DNA of 64,000 nucleotides from Chondrilla cf. caribensis (lineage: Eukaryota; Porifera; Demospongiae; Chondrillida; Chondrillidae). Below are positions 43,928-54,770 of this stretch, one piece after another. Under the pieces are notes generated by a model. It did not search any database and was not told where the DNA came from. It saw nothing but the letters and a program-made list of their open reading frames with translations. The translations under genes were made by a program, and so were the position numbers. Every line of letters starts with the position of its first letter. Within the stretch, counting starts at the first letter, position 1. The stretch is taken from NCBI GenBank assembly GCA_964020155.1, contig OZ026547.1:2356131-2420130 (forward strand). The letters are read 5' to 3'.

Positions 43928-45518
43928 CTAGTAATACTGTTGTCCATAGCCTGGGTATTGCATCGATCCACCTGCTTGACCATATCCTGGTGGCCCACCA
44001 CCCGGGTAACTAGGGGAACCCATACCCAAATTCCCCAAGAGATTGCCTCCCATCTTTCCGAGGAATTTTCCCGCAGTTTTCCCTAAAAGCTTGGTTCCGT
44101 ATTTACCGAGAAGTTTTCCTCCGTACTTGCCTGCCAGTTTTCCAAGGATCCCTCCACCACCCGGAATCAGTCCTCCAGCTATAGCTTGAAGGGGATTTTG
44201 GCCACTTACCATTCCCAAGACGGCACCACTCAACATGGGCGGAACACCAAATGCTGTTAGCCCTCCCTGGATTAACATCTGTCCTAGTGGAGATTTGGCA
44301 ACCTTAATTGCAAATTTCCCGACCTTCTTAATTCCCTTCCAAGCCTTCCCAGCAACACGTTTCACCCCTCTCCAAACCTTCCTTCCAAAATGCTTCGCCT
44401 TTCTCCAAACCTTCCTTCCAACACGCTTCACTTTTCTCCAAACCTTCCTTCCAATACGCTTGACTCTTCTCCACACCTTCCTTCCAACACGCTTCACCCT
44501 TCTCCAAACCTTTCTTCCAACACGCTTCACCCTTCTCCAAACCTTTCTTCCAACACGCTTGACTTTTCTACCGATACGTTTAAAGCCTCTTTTTACCTTC
44601 CGAAAAACTCTCCACTGTGCCTTTGCAGTTCCGTGGTTTGCTAAATCCTTCAAAACTCCTCTGTGTTTCTGGTCTTTACTGATCTTTTGGATGGTTTTCT
44701 TCATTTCTGTTGAGACTACCTTTCTCAATCCCCTCATCTTCTCGTTTGCATTGCTTTCCGTGATCGTATTCTTGGTATCCTTGGCTTTCATTGTCTTCTG
44801 TTCAAGGCGAGCCTTCTCCTTGAATTTCTTCATTAATTCCAATGCACTGTCCAAGTCATCATTAATCTTGTCTTGCTCTCCATTGAATTCAGCATCTTCG
44901 TGGGATTGAAATAAAAAAGCTATTGATTGACTATTTGAGTAGATTAAATGTGGCCACTTATGTAGACAAGTTTGTTGTCATTACTAATGATCATACCATT
45001 GTCCTGTATGGAAAATCTGTGATGTGTACATGCATGAAATTGCACTAACAAACTATGTTACTCAAAAGCCTGTTGAACTTAGTGTTTCAGAGAGAGTGTT
45101 TCATACAAAAGACTTTGCTTCAATTGAGTGAACATTCAACAATATTAACTGGACAAGACAACATTGTACACTTTTGCAGGGAATGACCTTAGAAACATCA
45201 AATAAACTGATATGATAATCCAATTAGTGAGATTATCAAATTAGGCTGTGAACATATAACAGTATATCATAATTATAAGTGAATACATAACAGTATTGAT
45301 ATTACATCATAATAATCTTGAGGAATAACAAGTACAGTCTCTTTTCAGCATATTGATGACTTTTGTTTACCTTGTAAGTTCTCGTCTTTGATTTCTCCAG
45401 TTTTTGTGGACCCTAAAGGAGAATTCTTTACTGGACTGCGGTTGATGTCATTTTGTAGAGCCGATCCCACAGCTATGAGGAGTGCAGCACACCAAATTGT
45501 AGCTAGAAAGACTTTCAT
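43928..45518 (-). CDS. Member L: 11-residue-repeat cationic secreted protein with core domain (exons 45518-45371 and 44895-43928)
   Basis: Exon 1 starts at the ATG at 45518 (MKVFLATIWCAALLIAVGSA) and ends at ACAAG|GTAAAC. Exon 2 follows CGAAG at 44895. The phase-1 junction gives Asp (NLQ-D-AEFNGE). About 371 residues. Propeptide: DDLDSALELMKK, then KMRGLRKVVSTEM. Boundary: NHGTAKAQW. About nine 11-residue units follow (KRVGRKVWRRV, later KHFGRKVWRGV). The core has KSPLGQMLIQGGLTA, GVPPMLSGAVLGMVSGQNP and GLIPGGGG. Three YGGKLLGK-type units like the second array of I come next, then a Gly/Pro/Tyr tail (GGGPPGYGQAGG). Its exon 1 is nearly the same as those of M and N, while its mature part is closer to I and K, so it links the short and long branches. 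Confidence 0.87.
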
Positions 45519-45596
45519 CGTTGTTTGAGTAGCTCTTGCTAGCAGTGGGTTTCTGCTCTTGTGCAAAGGAGTACTGCGGAGTGTTGTGAATCACCT

Positions 45597-45603
45597 CCTT
45601 ATA
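45597..45603 (-). promoter_or_regulatory. TATA box of L
   Basis: TATAAGG on the minus strand, 79 bases before the ATG. Equivalent motifs precede M, N and the orphan exon. Confidence 0.5.
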
Positions 45604-46680
45604 TGCTGGAGTGTTTTCCATTGTGTTTGTAAGGTGAATGGGTAGCAATGATTCACCAAATCCAATAATTTAATTAGAATTGTCAGTAGACAATAGTACC
45701 TATTAAAAAAATATTTAATAATAATTAAGGTTCACTCACATCCTATTAGAGTATTATGTAGGAATCCATAATGAATCTGAAAGTGTATATATCAATATTC
45801 AAATTATATTGCAATCGGTAATGTTTCCAGTTAATTATGTTAAAACCTAACATTATATCAATTATAGGTACGTAATTATTACCACTTATGCATTGTGATA
45901 TTGAAAGTGTATATGATTCGTGTGCATGTGTGCAAGCATACAAGTGTGTGATGTACATAGTATGTGTCAGTGTACTTGTGATTATGCAATGCCATTGGAT
46001 AGTTCAAGTTGTCACTTAGGACTGATGGTCTTTCTGTAGAGGCTGTTTCTGATACAGGCTCCACTGTATAGCTACATGCTTCTATAGACAAGTGTTCTTC
46101 ATACTGAGGTGAATGTTGGAAGTCAGTTGAAAATTTTCGAAAATAATACAATCGAATTCCAATCGGTAAAGTTATCAACTTTTCAATGAATTGTCATTAA
46201 TTCACTGCAGCATGTTTTTGAAACCATGTTGGATTAACAAGTTTGTCAGATCAATTGGCTATATTTACTAGTACTTGTATAAATTATTACAGTACATTGA
46301 TACTGATAACTTTGATGGATACAAATGGTTGTGATAAGCAGTGGCAGATTGAATTAAATTGTCTTAATTATAGTTAATAGTTATTATAATTATATTATCA
46401 CTTAATGTATTGTAATAATGAAAAAAGTATATGTGTGGATGTATACATGTCCACATCATTGATTCATTTGCCTTTGATTGTGTGACATTGTATGTACGTG
46501 TGTTGCATGATGTATGCATGCATGTTTTGTGTGCCTCTAGATCTGTTTGGGCTATGAGTGCACTAGCAAGAGTATTTGATGTGTTAGAGTGTGTGTGAGT
46601 TTATCTGCATAAATAATCATTAGGATACACATGCACACATGTGTGCATGTATATGTAGTACATTGGGAAACATATGTGAT
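45604..46680. other. Duplicated 5' flank of L
   Basis: The stretch around 45980-46180 (GTAGAGGCTGTTTCTGATAC, AGACAAGTGTTCTTCATACT) recurs at about 54885-55080 and in part at 62400-62520. It is one of the markers of the 7-9 kb repeated unit. No gene seen. Confidence 0.6.
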
Positions 46681-46681
46681 A

Positions 46682-47185
46682 GGATCTGAGAAAAGGGGTC
46701 TTATGGCGCTAACATTCGATTCCGAGTTATCCCTACAAACTTAAAACACGTGTACTAATCTACAGAATGCCGCTTTAAATTTCCGTATAGCTCATTCGGT
46801 TCCGAAGATACATGCGATTGAATGTTACCGTACACGTAACCACCATTCCGAGAAAATGCGATCATTGCTTACGTCCGAACATTCCGTATATCTTCGTATA
46901 ATTCGTGACGTCATCTGGGCTTGTAGACTAGACTTGTATAATTCCATTGCGCGCGTGAATTGCGGTGTCCGCATAACTTCGTAACGAATAAAAATGGCGT
47001 ATTTTCGGTAGATAACAATCAGTAGTAGCTCCATAACGCAAGATCGAACGGTCACCGCGCTTTCAGGAAACCTTCTACTAAACATTTAGACTGGATTTAT
47101 CGCAGAAAAAAAATTACATGAAAACATGTTTTGACTCGTATCTCAGTTTACACAACAGCGCCATAAGACCCCTTTTCTCAGATCC
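46682..47185. mobile_element. MITE with GGATCTGAGAAAAGGGGTC ends, copy 1
   Basis: Terminal inverted repeats of about 29 bases, GGATCTGAGAAAAGGGGTCT onward, mirrored at 47157-47185. TA on both sides (46680-46681 and 47186-47187). No transposase frame. A diverged relative is at 49661-50261. Confidence 0.9.
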
Positions 47186-47186
47186 T

Positions 47187-47864
47187 ACCACATAATATGT
47201 ATACATATATGTACGTATATTACGTACAAAATTATGTATGGGTGTGTGTGTGTGTGTATGTGCACTCATATGTATGTGGGAATGTTTAGGCTTGATCATC
47301 ACAATGAGTAAATGTAACTGGAGAAACAATCCTTATCTGTTGAGTGTTTAAGTAGCTCCTCTGGAAATGTAATGTTCATTCAAACGAACGATGGCTATAT
47401 TTTATCATTATTTTGTGATTCTGTGACAACTTTGGATCATCAATTAACCTTCAGGACCTGGTGTATCTTTATTATGCTTATGGTGACTATAATTAATTAT
47501 GTACATAATATCCCTAGTCTGTTGCTTGAGTAAGTATGGAATAATATTCGGAATGGGATATTCTTTGACACTCTACATACCTTCCCAGGTTTATCAAGTT
47601 GATCAAATTATGGCAATATCTCAACCTGATTGGTTGAACTGTGTGAAATGTTAATTTTGATTACGAAGTTATTTAATTTTTGAAGGTTCTGTAGTACATA
47701 ATTGTACATATTATGTGAAATCTTTCATCCTAAAGGTATGTTTTTTATTCTTGTCACACACGCATAATATGTGCATACAAACCCACTCTTATTATGACTA
47801 TATAATGTTTGACTTTACACACACTCTATACTAATAATGATGTTGCTTGGGTATGCTAGTCTTG
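47187..47864. other. Duplicated flank between L and M
   Basis: AATGTTCATTCAAACGAACG and the following sequence recur at about 55785 and, diverged, at 63110. The stretch nearest M matches the 3' side of N and P, including TAGTATAGAGTGTGTGTA on the minus strand. Confidence 0.6.
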
Positions 47865-49139
47865 TTATTCTTGGTGAAACAGCTGTTGAGTATCACCACC
47901 TTCTGCGGGAGAAAAGTCTTCACCTCCTCCCGAGACATCGGGCTCTCCCCCTGTTGGGTCAGTAGGCTCTTCCGCTTGTTTGCCTTTCACAATGTTCATA
48001 ATATCTTTCAAAGCACCACCCACACGATTTAAAATCTGTCCTCCCTTATGAACAATGTCGTGTATAACGTGCAAAAAAATTGGGCTTTCACAGTTCCGAG
48101 ATTCTCCAAATCATTCAAAGCTTCTTGGAGTTTCTGGTCTTTGCCAATATTTCTCATTCTCCTTTTCATTTGTGTAGAGGCCATCTTCTTCAATCCCCTC
48201 ATCTTCTTGTTCGCTTCGTCTTCCATGATTGTATTCTCATTTGTCCTTCCTGTCTTTGTCTTTTGTTCAAGGTGAGCCTTCTCCCCTGATGTCTTCATTA
48301 ATTCCAGTGCACTGTTCAAGTCATCTTCAAGCTGATCATAAATGTGTTCTTCATTGAATTCAGCATCTTTGTAAGTGTTAAAATATAGGTAAGGTATATT
48401 AATGGACCATTTCCATTTCAATTTTTATTCCATGACCATTAGTACAGTATGGCTTGCATGTGAAATCGTAGACATGTGCATGTCATATGATATATTGTCT
48501 GAAGAATACTTGCATGGTAGTGTCAATGTACGTCCACCCAGTTTACACAGTAGGCTACCTATGTGACTAAAATGAAATATTTTGTCAAGTGTAATGTTTC
48601 AGGGAATTCTGAAGTTGAGTACAAAGGTTTCACAGAAGGATATTTTCTCAGCAAACTTGAAAGAGATGCCTAAATAATTGGATATTTAAACTCTTAGACT
48701 AATTATTTGTTTATCAAAGTAACATCTGGTTTGAGTGAACATATATATATATATATATTATATATACTTATCTATAGGACATGGCATACATCTGAGCAAT
48801 AAATACAATAAAATAAATGCAATAAATATCATATTAACAAAATTTAAGAGTTTCATATGTAATATTATATGCATCTAATTAGTGAGATAATTAGATCAGG
48901 CCATGAAATATAACGGTATTAATAAATAAGTAAGGCTCTTAGAGTGTGTATATTCACAAAGATTTCTTAAGTAATAATGACCATCAACCTTAGTTACCTT
49001 GCAATTCTGTGATTTCTCCAGTTGATGTTAACTCTACAGGAAAATTTCCTTCCCACCTATGGTTAACGTTGGTTGGCAGAGCAGATCCCACAGCTATGAG
49101 GAGGGCAGCACACCAAATTGTAGCTAGAAAGACTTTCAT
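47865..49139 (-). pseudogene. Member M: short cationic-peptide precursor with a frame break (exons 49139-48998 and 48366-48029, tail frame to 47865)
   Basis: Exon 1 starts at the ATG at 49139 (MKVFLATIWCAALLIAVGSA) and ends at GCAAG|GTAACT; it is only 142 bases. Exon 2 follows ACAAAG at 48366, again phase 1 giving Asp (ELQ-D-AEFNEE). The propeptide has QLEDDLNSALELMK and KMRGLKKMASTQM and reaches the boundary GTVKAQFF. A run of seven Ts on the coding strand falls exactly there. The frame then ends after 14 residues at 48029, while another frame stays open to 47865 with family-like content (an amphipathic stretch, then a Gly/Glu/Pro tail). This could be an assembly error, a real null allele or slippage at the homopolymer. 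It is called a pseudogene provisionally. TATATAAAG lies at 49210-49218. Confidence 0.7.
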
Positions 49140-49209
49140 TTTTGCTCGCGCCAGCAGTTAGTTTCTTCTTTCGTGCAGAGTAGTAGTGCAAACTGTTACT
49201 AAGTGCGTT

Positions 49210-49218
49210 CTTTATATA
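49210..49218 (-). promoter_or_regulatory. TATA box of M
   Basis: TATATAAAG on the minus strand, 71 bases before the ATG. Confidence 0.55.
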
Positions 49219-49660
49219 CTGAAGTGTATTTCATTGTGTTTGTAGCGTGTGTGGGTGGGTGTGTATGTGTGTGCGGGCGTATGTATGTGTGTGGGTGTAT
49301 GTGCACTTTGCAGAATACTTTCAAGAGGACTAGCTAGTGTCTATTGAGTATGCAATTGTGCATGTTTGTGCATGTGCATGGTTGTATGCATATTATATGT
49401 TATTACATGTAACATTAAGTCATACAGAAATAACTATAGATATAATATATTACATATATATATATATACATATATTTCAATAATTAAAAGTAATCATAGC
49501 CGATCATGATATCATCGCAATGCATGGAACCGTGAATTGATATGGCATTCCCATGTTGCACTGCAACTGAGAGTTGCTGCAACAGATGTTGGTAAGCAAA
49601 GTGGTTCCCTGTGTGCATGAGTGGAGACATGAAGCCAGCTCCCTCAAGAACTGCAGGTTA
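49219..49660. other. 5' flank of M; nothing further seen
   Basis: GT-rich patch at about 49245-49305 and an AT run at about 49440-49475. No gene. Confidence 0.4.
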
Positions 49661-50261
49661 GATCTGAGAAAAGGGGTAATGTCACACTAGAAATCGATTC
49701 TGAGTTAACCCTACCAAGTTAAAACACGTGTACTAATCTACAGAATGCAGCTTAAATTTTTTGTATAGCTACTTCAGTTCCGAAGATACATGCAAAAGAA
49801 TGTTACGCCCAACCTGACCACGTTTCCGAGAAAGGTGATTATGTCCTTACTTCTGATTATTCCCTATATCCTCATATACTTTGTGACACCTTCTGGGATA
49901 CATTTTTATTATTATTTATGCATTAAATGAGAAAGTAAAGTATTTCAAAAGTTAGTCATGCCTGTCAGCTAGCTATCTTTAGGTCATTACAATACGGTAA
50001 ATCTAAGAATAACATTATTTTTTTGGACACATACACGGCAGTAACCGCATAACTGCTTATTGAATAAAATGGCGTATGAACAATAAATATGCCATAGCTC
50101 CAAAAAAGCAAAATCAAACTGTCTCTGTGTTGCAGGGAACCTTCTACTAAACGTTTAGATTGGATTAATCACAGAAAAAATTTGAATAATTACATGAAAA
50201 CATGTTTTGACCCATATTTCTGTTTTCACAACAGTGCGACATTCCCCCTTTTCTCAGATCC
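49661..50261. mobile_element. MITE with GATCTGAGAAAAGGGG ends, copy 2
   Basis: Left end GATCTGAGAAAAGGGGTAAT and right end with reverse complement GGATCTGAGAAAAGGGGGAA. TA on both sides. The interior shares AAAACACGTGTACTAATCTA and TTACATGAAAACATGTTTTG with copy 1, with about 100 extra bases. Confidence 0.85.
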
Positions 50262-50829
50262 TATCACATATAATTTTTATTAAAGTGCATTTGAGGACAA
50301 GCATCAAAAACAGCACTTATACATTGGGAAGTAGTTCGGGATCAATGTACGAACTGTAACAACTATTTCATAGTTATTCAGGACTATTTTGGCCATAATT
50401 GGCAATTCCACTATCTTCAAATATTTTGTCACTTCTTCCAGTATTATTCAAATGCATTTCATCAATATCTCCATTCCTCACTATAATATATCATCTTCTT
50501 CCCTCCTTGCTTATCATATTCCGTTTATATATATAAGTATAGTCGTCAATTACCATTGTAGCTGCTGTGGTGTATGTGAGGTCCCTCCAAATGGCGGTCC
50601 TTTACCTCACTGATCAAAGTATTGTAGAAACTCATGCACTAAGTTGCAGGGTCATCCTGTAATTGACTCCAGTGAGAATTGATATTTCCATCAATCATTA
50701 ATTATATCATGTTGATAATAGTAATCCAATCAACAATGATTTAAATCTACATAAATCTTCGACTAGTGAACCTTAGTATGTCCTATTCTATCCTTAAAGT
50801 TATGCTTAGTGGTACTTTATCCAGTGATA
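50262..50829. other. Downstream flank of Q1
   Basis: From about 50500 this matches 59450 onward (GCTGCTGTGGTGTATGTGAG against GCTGCTGTGGTGTATGTAAG), marking the start of a duplicated segment that extends to about 53760 and 62060. Confidence 0.55.
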
Positions 50830-52162
50830 TCATTCGCAATTGTATGTGAAATTACAATTTCCACCCTGTACTGGTGGGAGTGGTCCACCCTGCTCAGGTG
50901 GGGGAGGACCACCTTCATAATAGTCATAATTGCTTGATGCTCCACCTCCCTCTGACAGTTGTTGGTAATTTGGCGGTGGTTGTTGGTAGTCAGGCGGTGG
51001 TTGTTGGTAGTCAGGTGGGGGTTGTTGGTAATCGGGCGGTGGTTGTTGGTAGTCAGGTGGGGGTTGTTGGTAATCGGGCGGTGGTTGTTGGTAGTCAGGT
51101 GGGGGTTGTTGGTAATTGGGCGGTGGTTGCTGGTAGTCAGGTGGCAGTTGTTGATCTTCTCCTAATAATTGTCCAATCATCATCGGTATATAGTTGACTG
51201 TTATTCTGGAGGAGGATATGAATACTATTGTTATATTTTTTCTCAGTTGTTTGTACATTTGTGTTTGCAATTCAAGGGCTGTCTTAGAGTAAATATAGGG
51301 ATATCATCAAAAAGTTGCCAACAATCCAACACACACACACATGCAAACATGCACACATGTACACACACATGTACCCAGACTGTCCAACCTGGCAACCACA
51401 GAAAATAGGGACACCTATAATATAGGTCCACATATTCATAAGGTACACCCTTAATACAACATTCAAAATTCAAAACTGTACAAACTGGAATGATATTAAA
51501 TTAATTCATGTAGAATACAACAATTTGATATTGAATTTGACATTTTTCCTCAGTGTTCTGTATGGAATACAACACTGAATTTAACACGTATTCAACATTG
51601 ACAACATTATTATTTTTATTATAGCCTATTTATGATATTGTGCAATGGTTAAAATGGCCGTATCTAGCGCACAATGCTGGGGATAGCTTAGAGGAATCGA
51701 ATTTACTGAACGTTTTTACTTATACTGAATAAATTTATCTAGATTATAGACAAGAAAGTTTTCCATAAGACAAAAGTCTGGTTATTCCTCAGTTTTCGGG
51801 ACAAAACCAGGCTAAATCGGGATTAGGGACAAGGCCTAGGGCTTCCAAATCGGGACTGTCCCGCCTAAATCGGGACAGTTGGACAGTCTGTGTATCCCCA
51901 CAAACACGCATGAATAATATTATTATACACACACAACATGCAATTAAAAGTGATACGTTTCTTGGAAATGTATCACAGCATTATATCCAGCAACAATAAT
52001 TGAAGGGAACACAATTGAAGCTTCGTCAGTACACTTGTCTATGGATTCAAATCAGTTAGTTCAATCTAATTTGGAACTTTTCCTCACTGTTGGACATGTA
52101 ATGCAACTGATCATCTTCACAGTCAGTTGGTTTTCCTCCAACATGATGACAGATGCACATTC
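50830..52162 (-). CDS. Q1: Pro/Tyr-repeat protein, 3' exons (52162-52088 tentative, 51161-50830)
   Basis: The last exon follows TTATTAG at 51161 and encodes 109 residues: about nine PPPDYQQ units, then GGGASSNYDYYEGG, a Gly/Pro stretch and NCNFTYNCE. A possible upstream exon at 52162-52088 lies between CTGCTAG and ACA|GTGAGG. It is 75 bases with phase 1 on both sides, encodes MCICHHVGGKPTDCEDDQLH and a few more residues, and joins in frame. The exon with a start codon was not found, so this is partial. The frame and units are kept in Q2 with in-frame length change, which supports coding. The acceptor phase is that of the cationic genes, so a signal peptide is likely. Role unknown; such repeats occur in structural or adhesive secreted proteins. 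Confidence 0.5.
51376..51890. mobile_element. 515-bp hAT-like MITE in the intron of Q1
   Basis: Ends are CAGACTGTCCAAC and its mirror GTTGGACAGTCTG. The flanks TGTACC and TGTATCC suggest a 7-8 bp target duplication. The paralogous Q2 segment has an uninterrupted CACATGTATGCCCACAAAC at this place, which looks like the empty site. No transposase frame. Confidence 0.75.
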
Positions 52163-54530
52163 CTAGCAGAAAGATAGAAACATAAAATTAATAGTCTGCA
52201 GGTGCTTCATGCTTGTGTTTTGGACAACCCTCAGAGGCAAATGAAACAGAATGACTACTACTTGCTAGCATCAATTCCATCTGCTGACCTAAATTTTGGA
52301 AGATTTAACAGTTATCTATTACTATCTGTGGTTGATATTGTGGGTAGACAAGGTGGAGAATCATATGCGATAATTCAATCCAATTGCCTGAACTTCAATT
52401 CCGTGTTAAAATATGATATACACACCATAAGCATGTCATTTGTCTAAGCTAACTGTTCATATGCATTTTCACAGTAGGTTTGATGGCTGTAGCAGTGATT
52501 GTATAGAAAAATAGACAGTTATACATTTGTTAAGTTGATTGATATATTATGACCTGGTTGCAACATTGAATTTGGATATTCCTGCAATACTTTATAATTT
52601 TCCTCCATAAAATCACGGGGTAACCATTGAGCTATTATGTATGACTTCCAAACGTGACTCTATCAGTTCCCCATACATATATCCATTGCACGTGTTGGAG
52701 TGTGTTTCCTATTCACACCTGCATTGTGTAAAAGTGTAGGTAATAGTATATCATTCAGCTAGTATTAAATTATTGATTCAGTGAGTTCATGAAATTAAAT
52801 TGTGCCGGCAGACTCTATAGTCATATATTGTTCTGTATTGTTGAGTCCTAAATGTAAGTTACTTCCTCAACTTTATATTCAATGGCCCACATAGTCTATT
52901 GTGGTTGAAATAGTGAAAAGCTTCTATAACCTTTGTTCAAAGCTATACCAATTGTCCTTCCAATAATATTACAGTATTTAATTAACATAATATACAATGC
53001 TAGGAAGTATAGTATAACTTGAACAAAGGTAGTTGTTTTCCTATTTAATTTTGTTCATTTTCAAATTTCAATGGTGATTTTCCTACTATGATTTTCCTTG
53101 CATTGACACTCAATAGCATATTATGTGCCTGAGTTGTTAGTGTACATTGATATTATGACCTACAGTACAGTTGCAGTAACTGTGCCAATTCGAAGTGCAT
53201 GTTGTATGTTCTGTGTGGTGTGCATGTGCATATATGTGGTGTTTTAGGCACAGTGTCCTCGATGTGCATAAATTCGATTCATTTTTCTTTTTTTTTCAAA
53301 AACTGAATACCAATCCTAATGTAATGTGGTATTACATTGTAAAGTTCATACAAGATAGAAAACTATATAGCATCCGTTACCATAGAAACAGTACTACTAT
53401 ACAGCAATTTTATAATGTATAAAGCGCCAGCAACAGTATAAAACGTTAGCAACAGATCCTATAATGGTTAAGACATGGGCACGAGGGCATTAAGACATAT
53501 AAAATACCGAGTCCTGAGGGCGCGAAGCTAAATATATCCATGCAGCGTCTTCAATCAGATTCACAAGGTTCAGACCATATAATGTGGTATAGTGCATGTG
53601 AGTGTCTGTTTGTTTTGTTTTGTTTGTTTTTGTGTCTGTGCATCCCATAGTATGTGTGAGTACTCGATTATGTAAAATAAAATAAATAGATACATAGGTA
53701 TGATGGGGAAATTGTGTGAATATACACAATGTCATAATAATTGAGGAAATTATGCATAAACGCATATAATACCCATGCTCATGCACATACACACATGCAC
53801 TTGTATTCATACTCAGACATGTGCACACACCTGCACACCCACCCTCACACACATGCACACACACACCCTCACACATGTGCACAGAACAAGCATTAGCTGA
53901 ATTATAACTAATAATAATAATATAACTATATACTTCCTGAAAATATTTGCTAGACCAAAGCCTCTTTTTAGCCAGGAATGTGTTATGCAATTTGCCAAGT
54001 TGAAGTCTGCACTAGCTGTTACAGCAGAAGTTAAAGAATTGGAGATTAGTACACTTCAATTAAAACTACAATGCAATAATGAAAGCATACTGAGCTTTTG
54101 GTGCATGTCCCGAGGGAAAAACTTCCTTCATTTTTGTTATTGAGTTCTCCGAACAGAGTCAGTAAGGCTCCCAAGCACCTTCAACAGCCTCCCAATTCCA
54201 ATCCTCTTGTAAATCTAGACTACAACATCTTTGTTGATCTTCATTGCAAAGTGTAGAGCTTGTCAGACAAACATAGGAATAAGATTTTCAAATTTCAAGT
54301 GTTATGCCTATTGATGTATTATTCGGACGTGTTACACGTATTCCCGTCTACAGAAAATCCACAGTGGATTCAAGGGTTGATTATCTAAGGTGCACTATCC
54401 TGAATTAATATCCCAAGAGCACGATTATGGCATCATATTAAAAGATACTTATCAGTAACTATGATTTTCAGGTAAAATTTCATTCAATATACAGGTGGCC
54501 ATTTTATCCATTTTTAGGGGCTGCCGCACT
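52163..54530. other. Duplicated segment upstream of Q1
   Basis: Matches 60592-62060 upstream of Q2 in long stretches (ATTCTGTTTCATTTGCCTCT on the minus strand, TGTTGAGTCCTAAATGTAAG, ACATAGTCTATTGTGGTTGA). The first exon of Q1 may lie here but I could not identify it. The stretch at about 53370-53530 resembles 58030-58200 (dispersed AGCAACAGTATAAAGC repeat). Confidence 0.5.
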
Positions 54531-54770
54531 TGCGGTATGTTACGCTCGTCCGATATATATAATAATATGTGTTCCTACACGTAACCGTAACAATGAATTT
54601 ATATTATAATTTATATTGCGCAAAAACAAGATGGCCGATTTCGAACGCCGACAATTGGAAATTAGGCTAGAATGCGTGCACTGAAGCTCCGCTGAATGTA
54701 ATAACCTCAGTGAATGTTATTCTGAATCTAAGGAAGACGCCAAGTAATTCGAGTGCGGGGGGCTTGTTTT
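54530..54770. repeat. Dispersed repeat of about 230 bp, copy 1
   Basis: AACAATGAATTTATATTATA, ATGGCCGATTTCGAACGCCG and AAGTAATTCGAGTGCGGGGG recur with changes at about 56965-57195. It is shorter than a typical SINE with tRNA boxes, and I see no A and B boxes. Confidence 0.75.

Noticed and set aside
15119..45518. Histone, protamine or ribosomal origin for the basic proteins
   Set aside because: Composition fits superficially, but signal peptides, acidic propeptides and furin-type sites point to export.
46825..47085. 86-codon minus-strand frame
   Set aside because: Lies wholly inside the GGATCTGAG MITE and is not conserved in its second copy.
53490..53998. 166-codon minus-strand frame with a hydrophobic stretch, considered as the leader exon of Q1
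   Set aside because: The frame crosses a CA/GT-rich patch, has no matching donor in the right phase and no equivalent in the Q2 segment.
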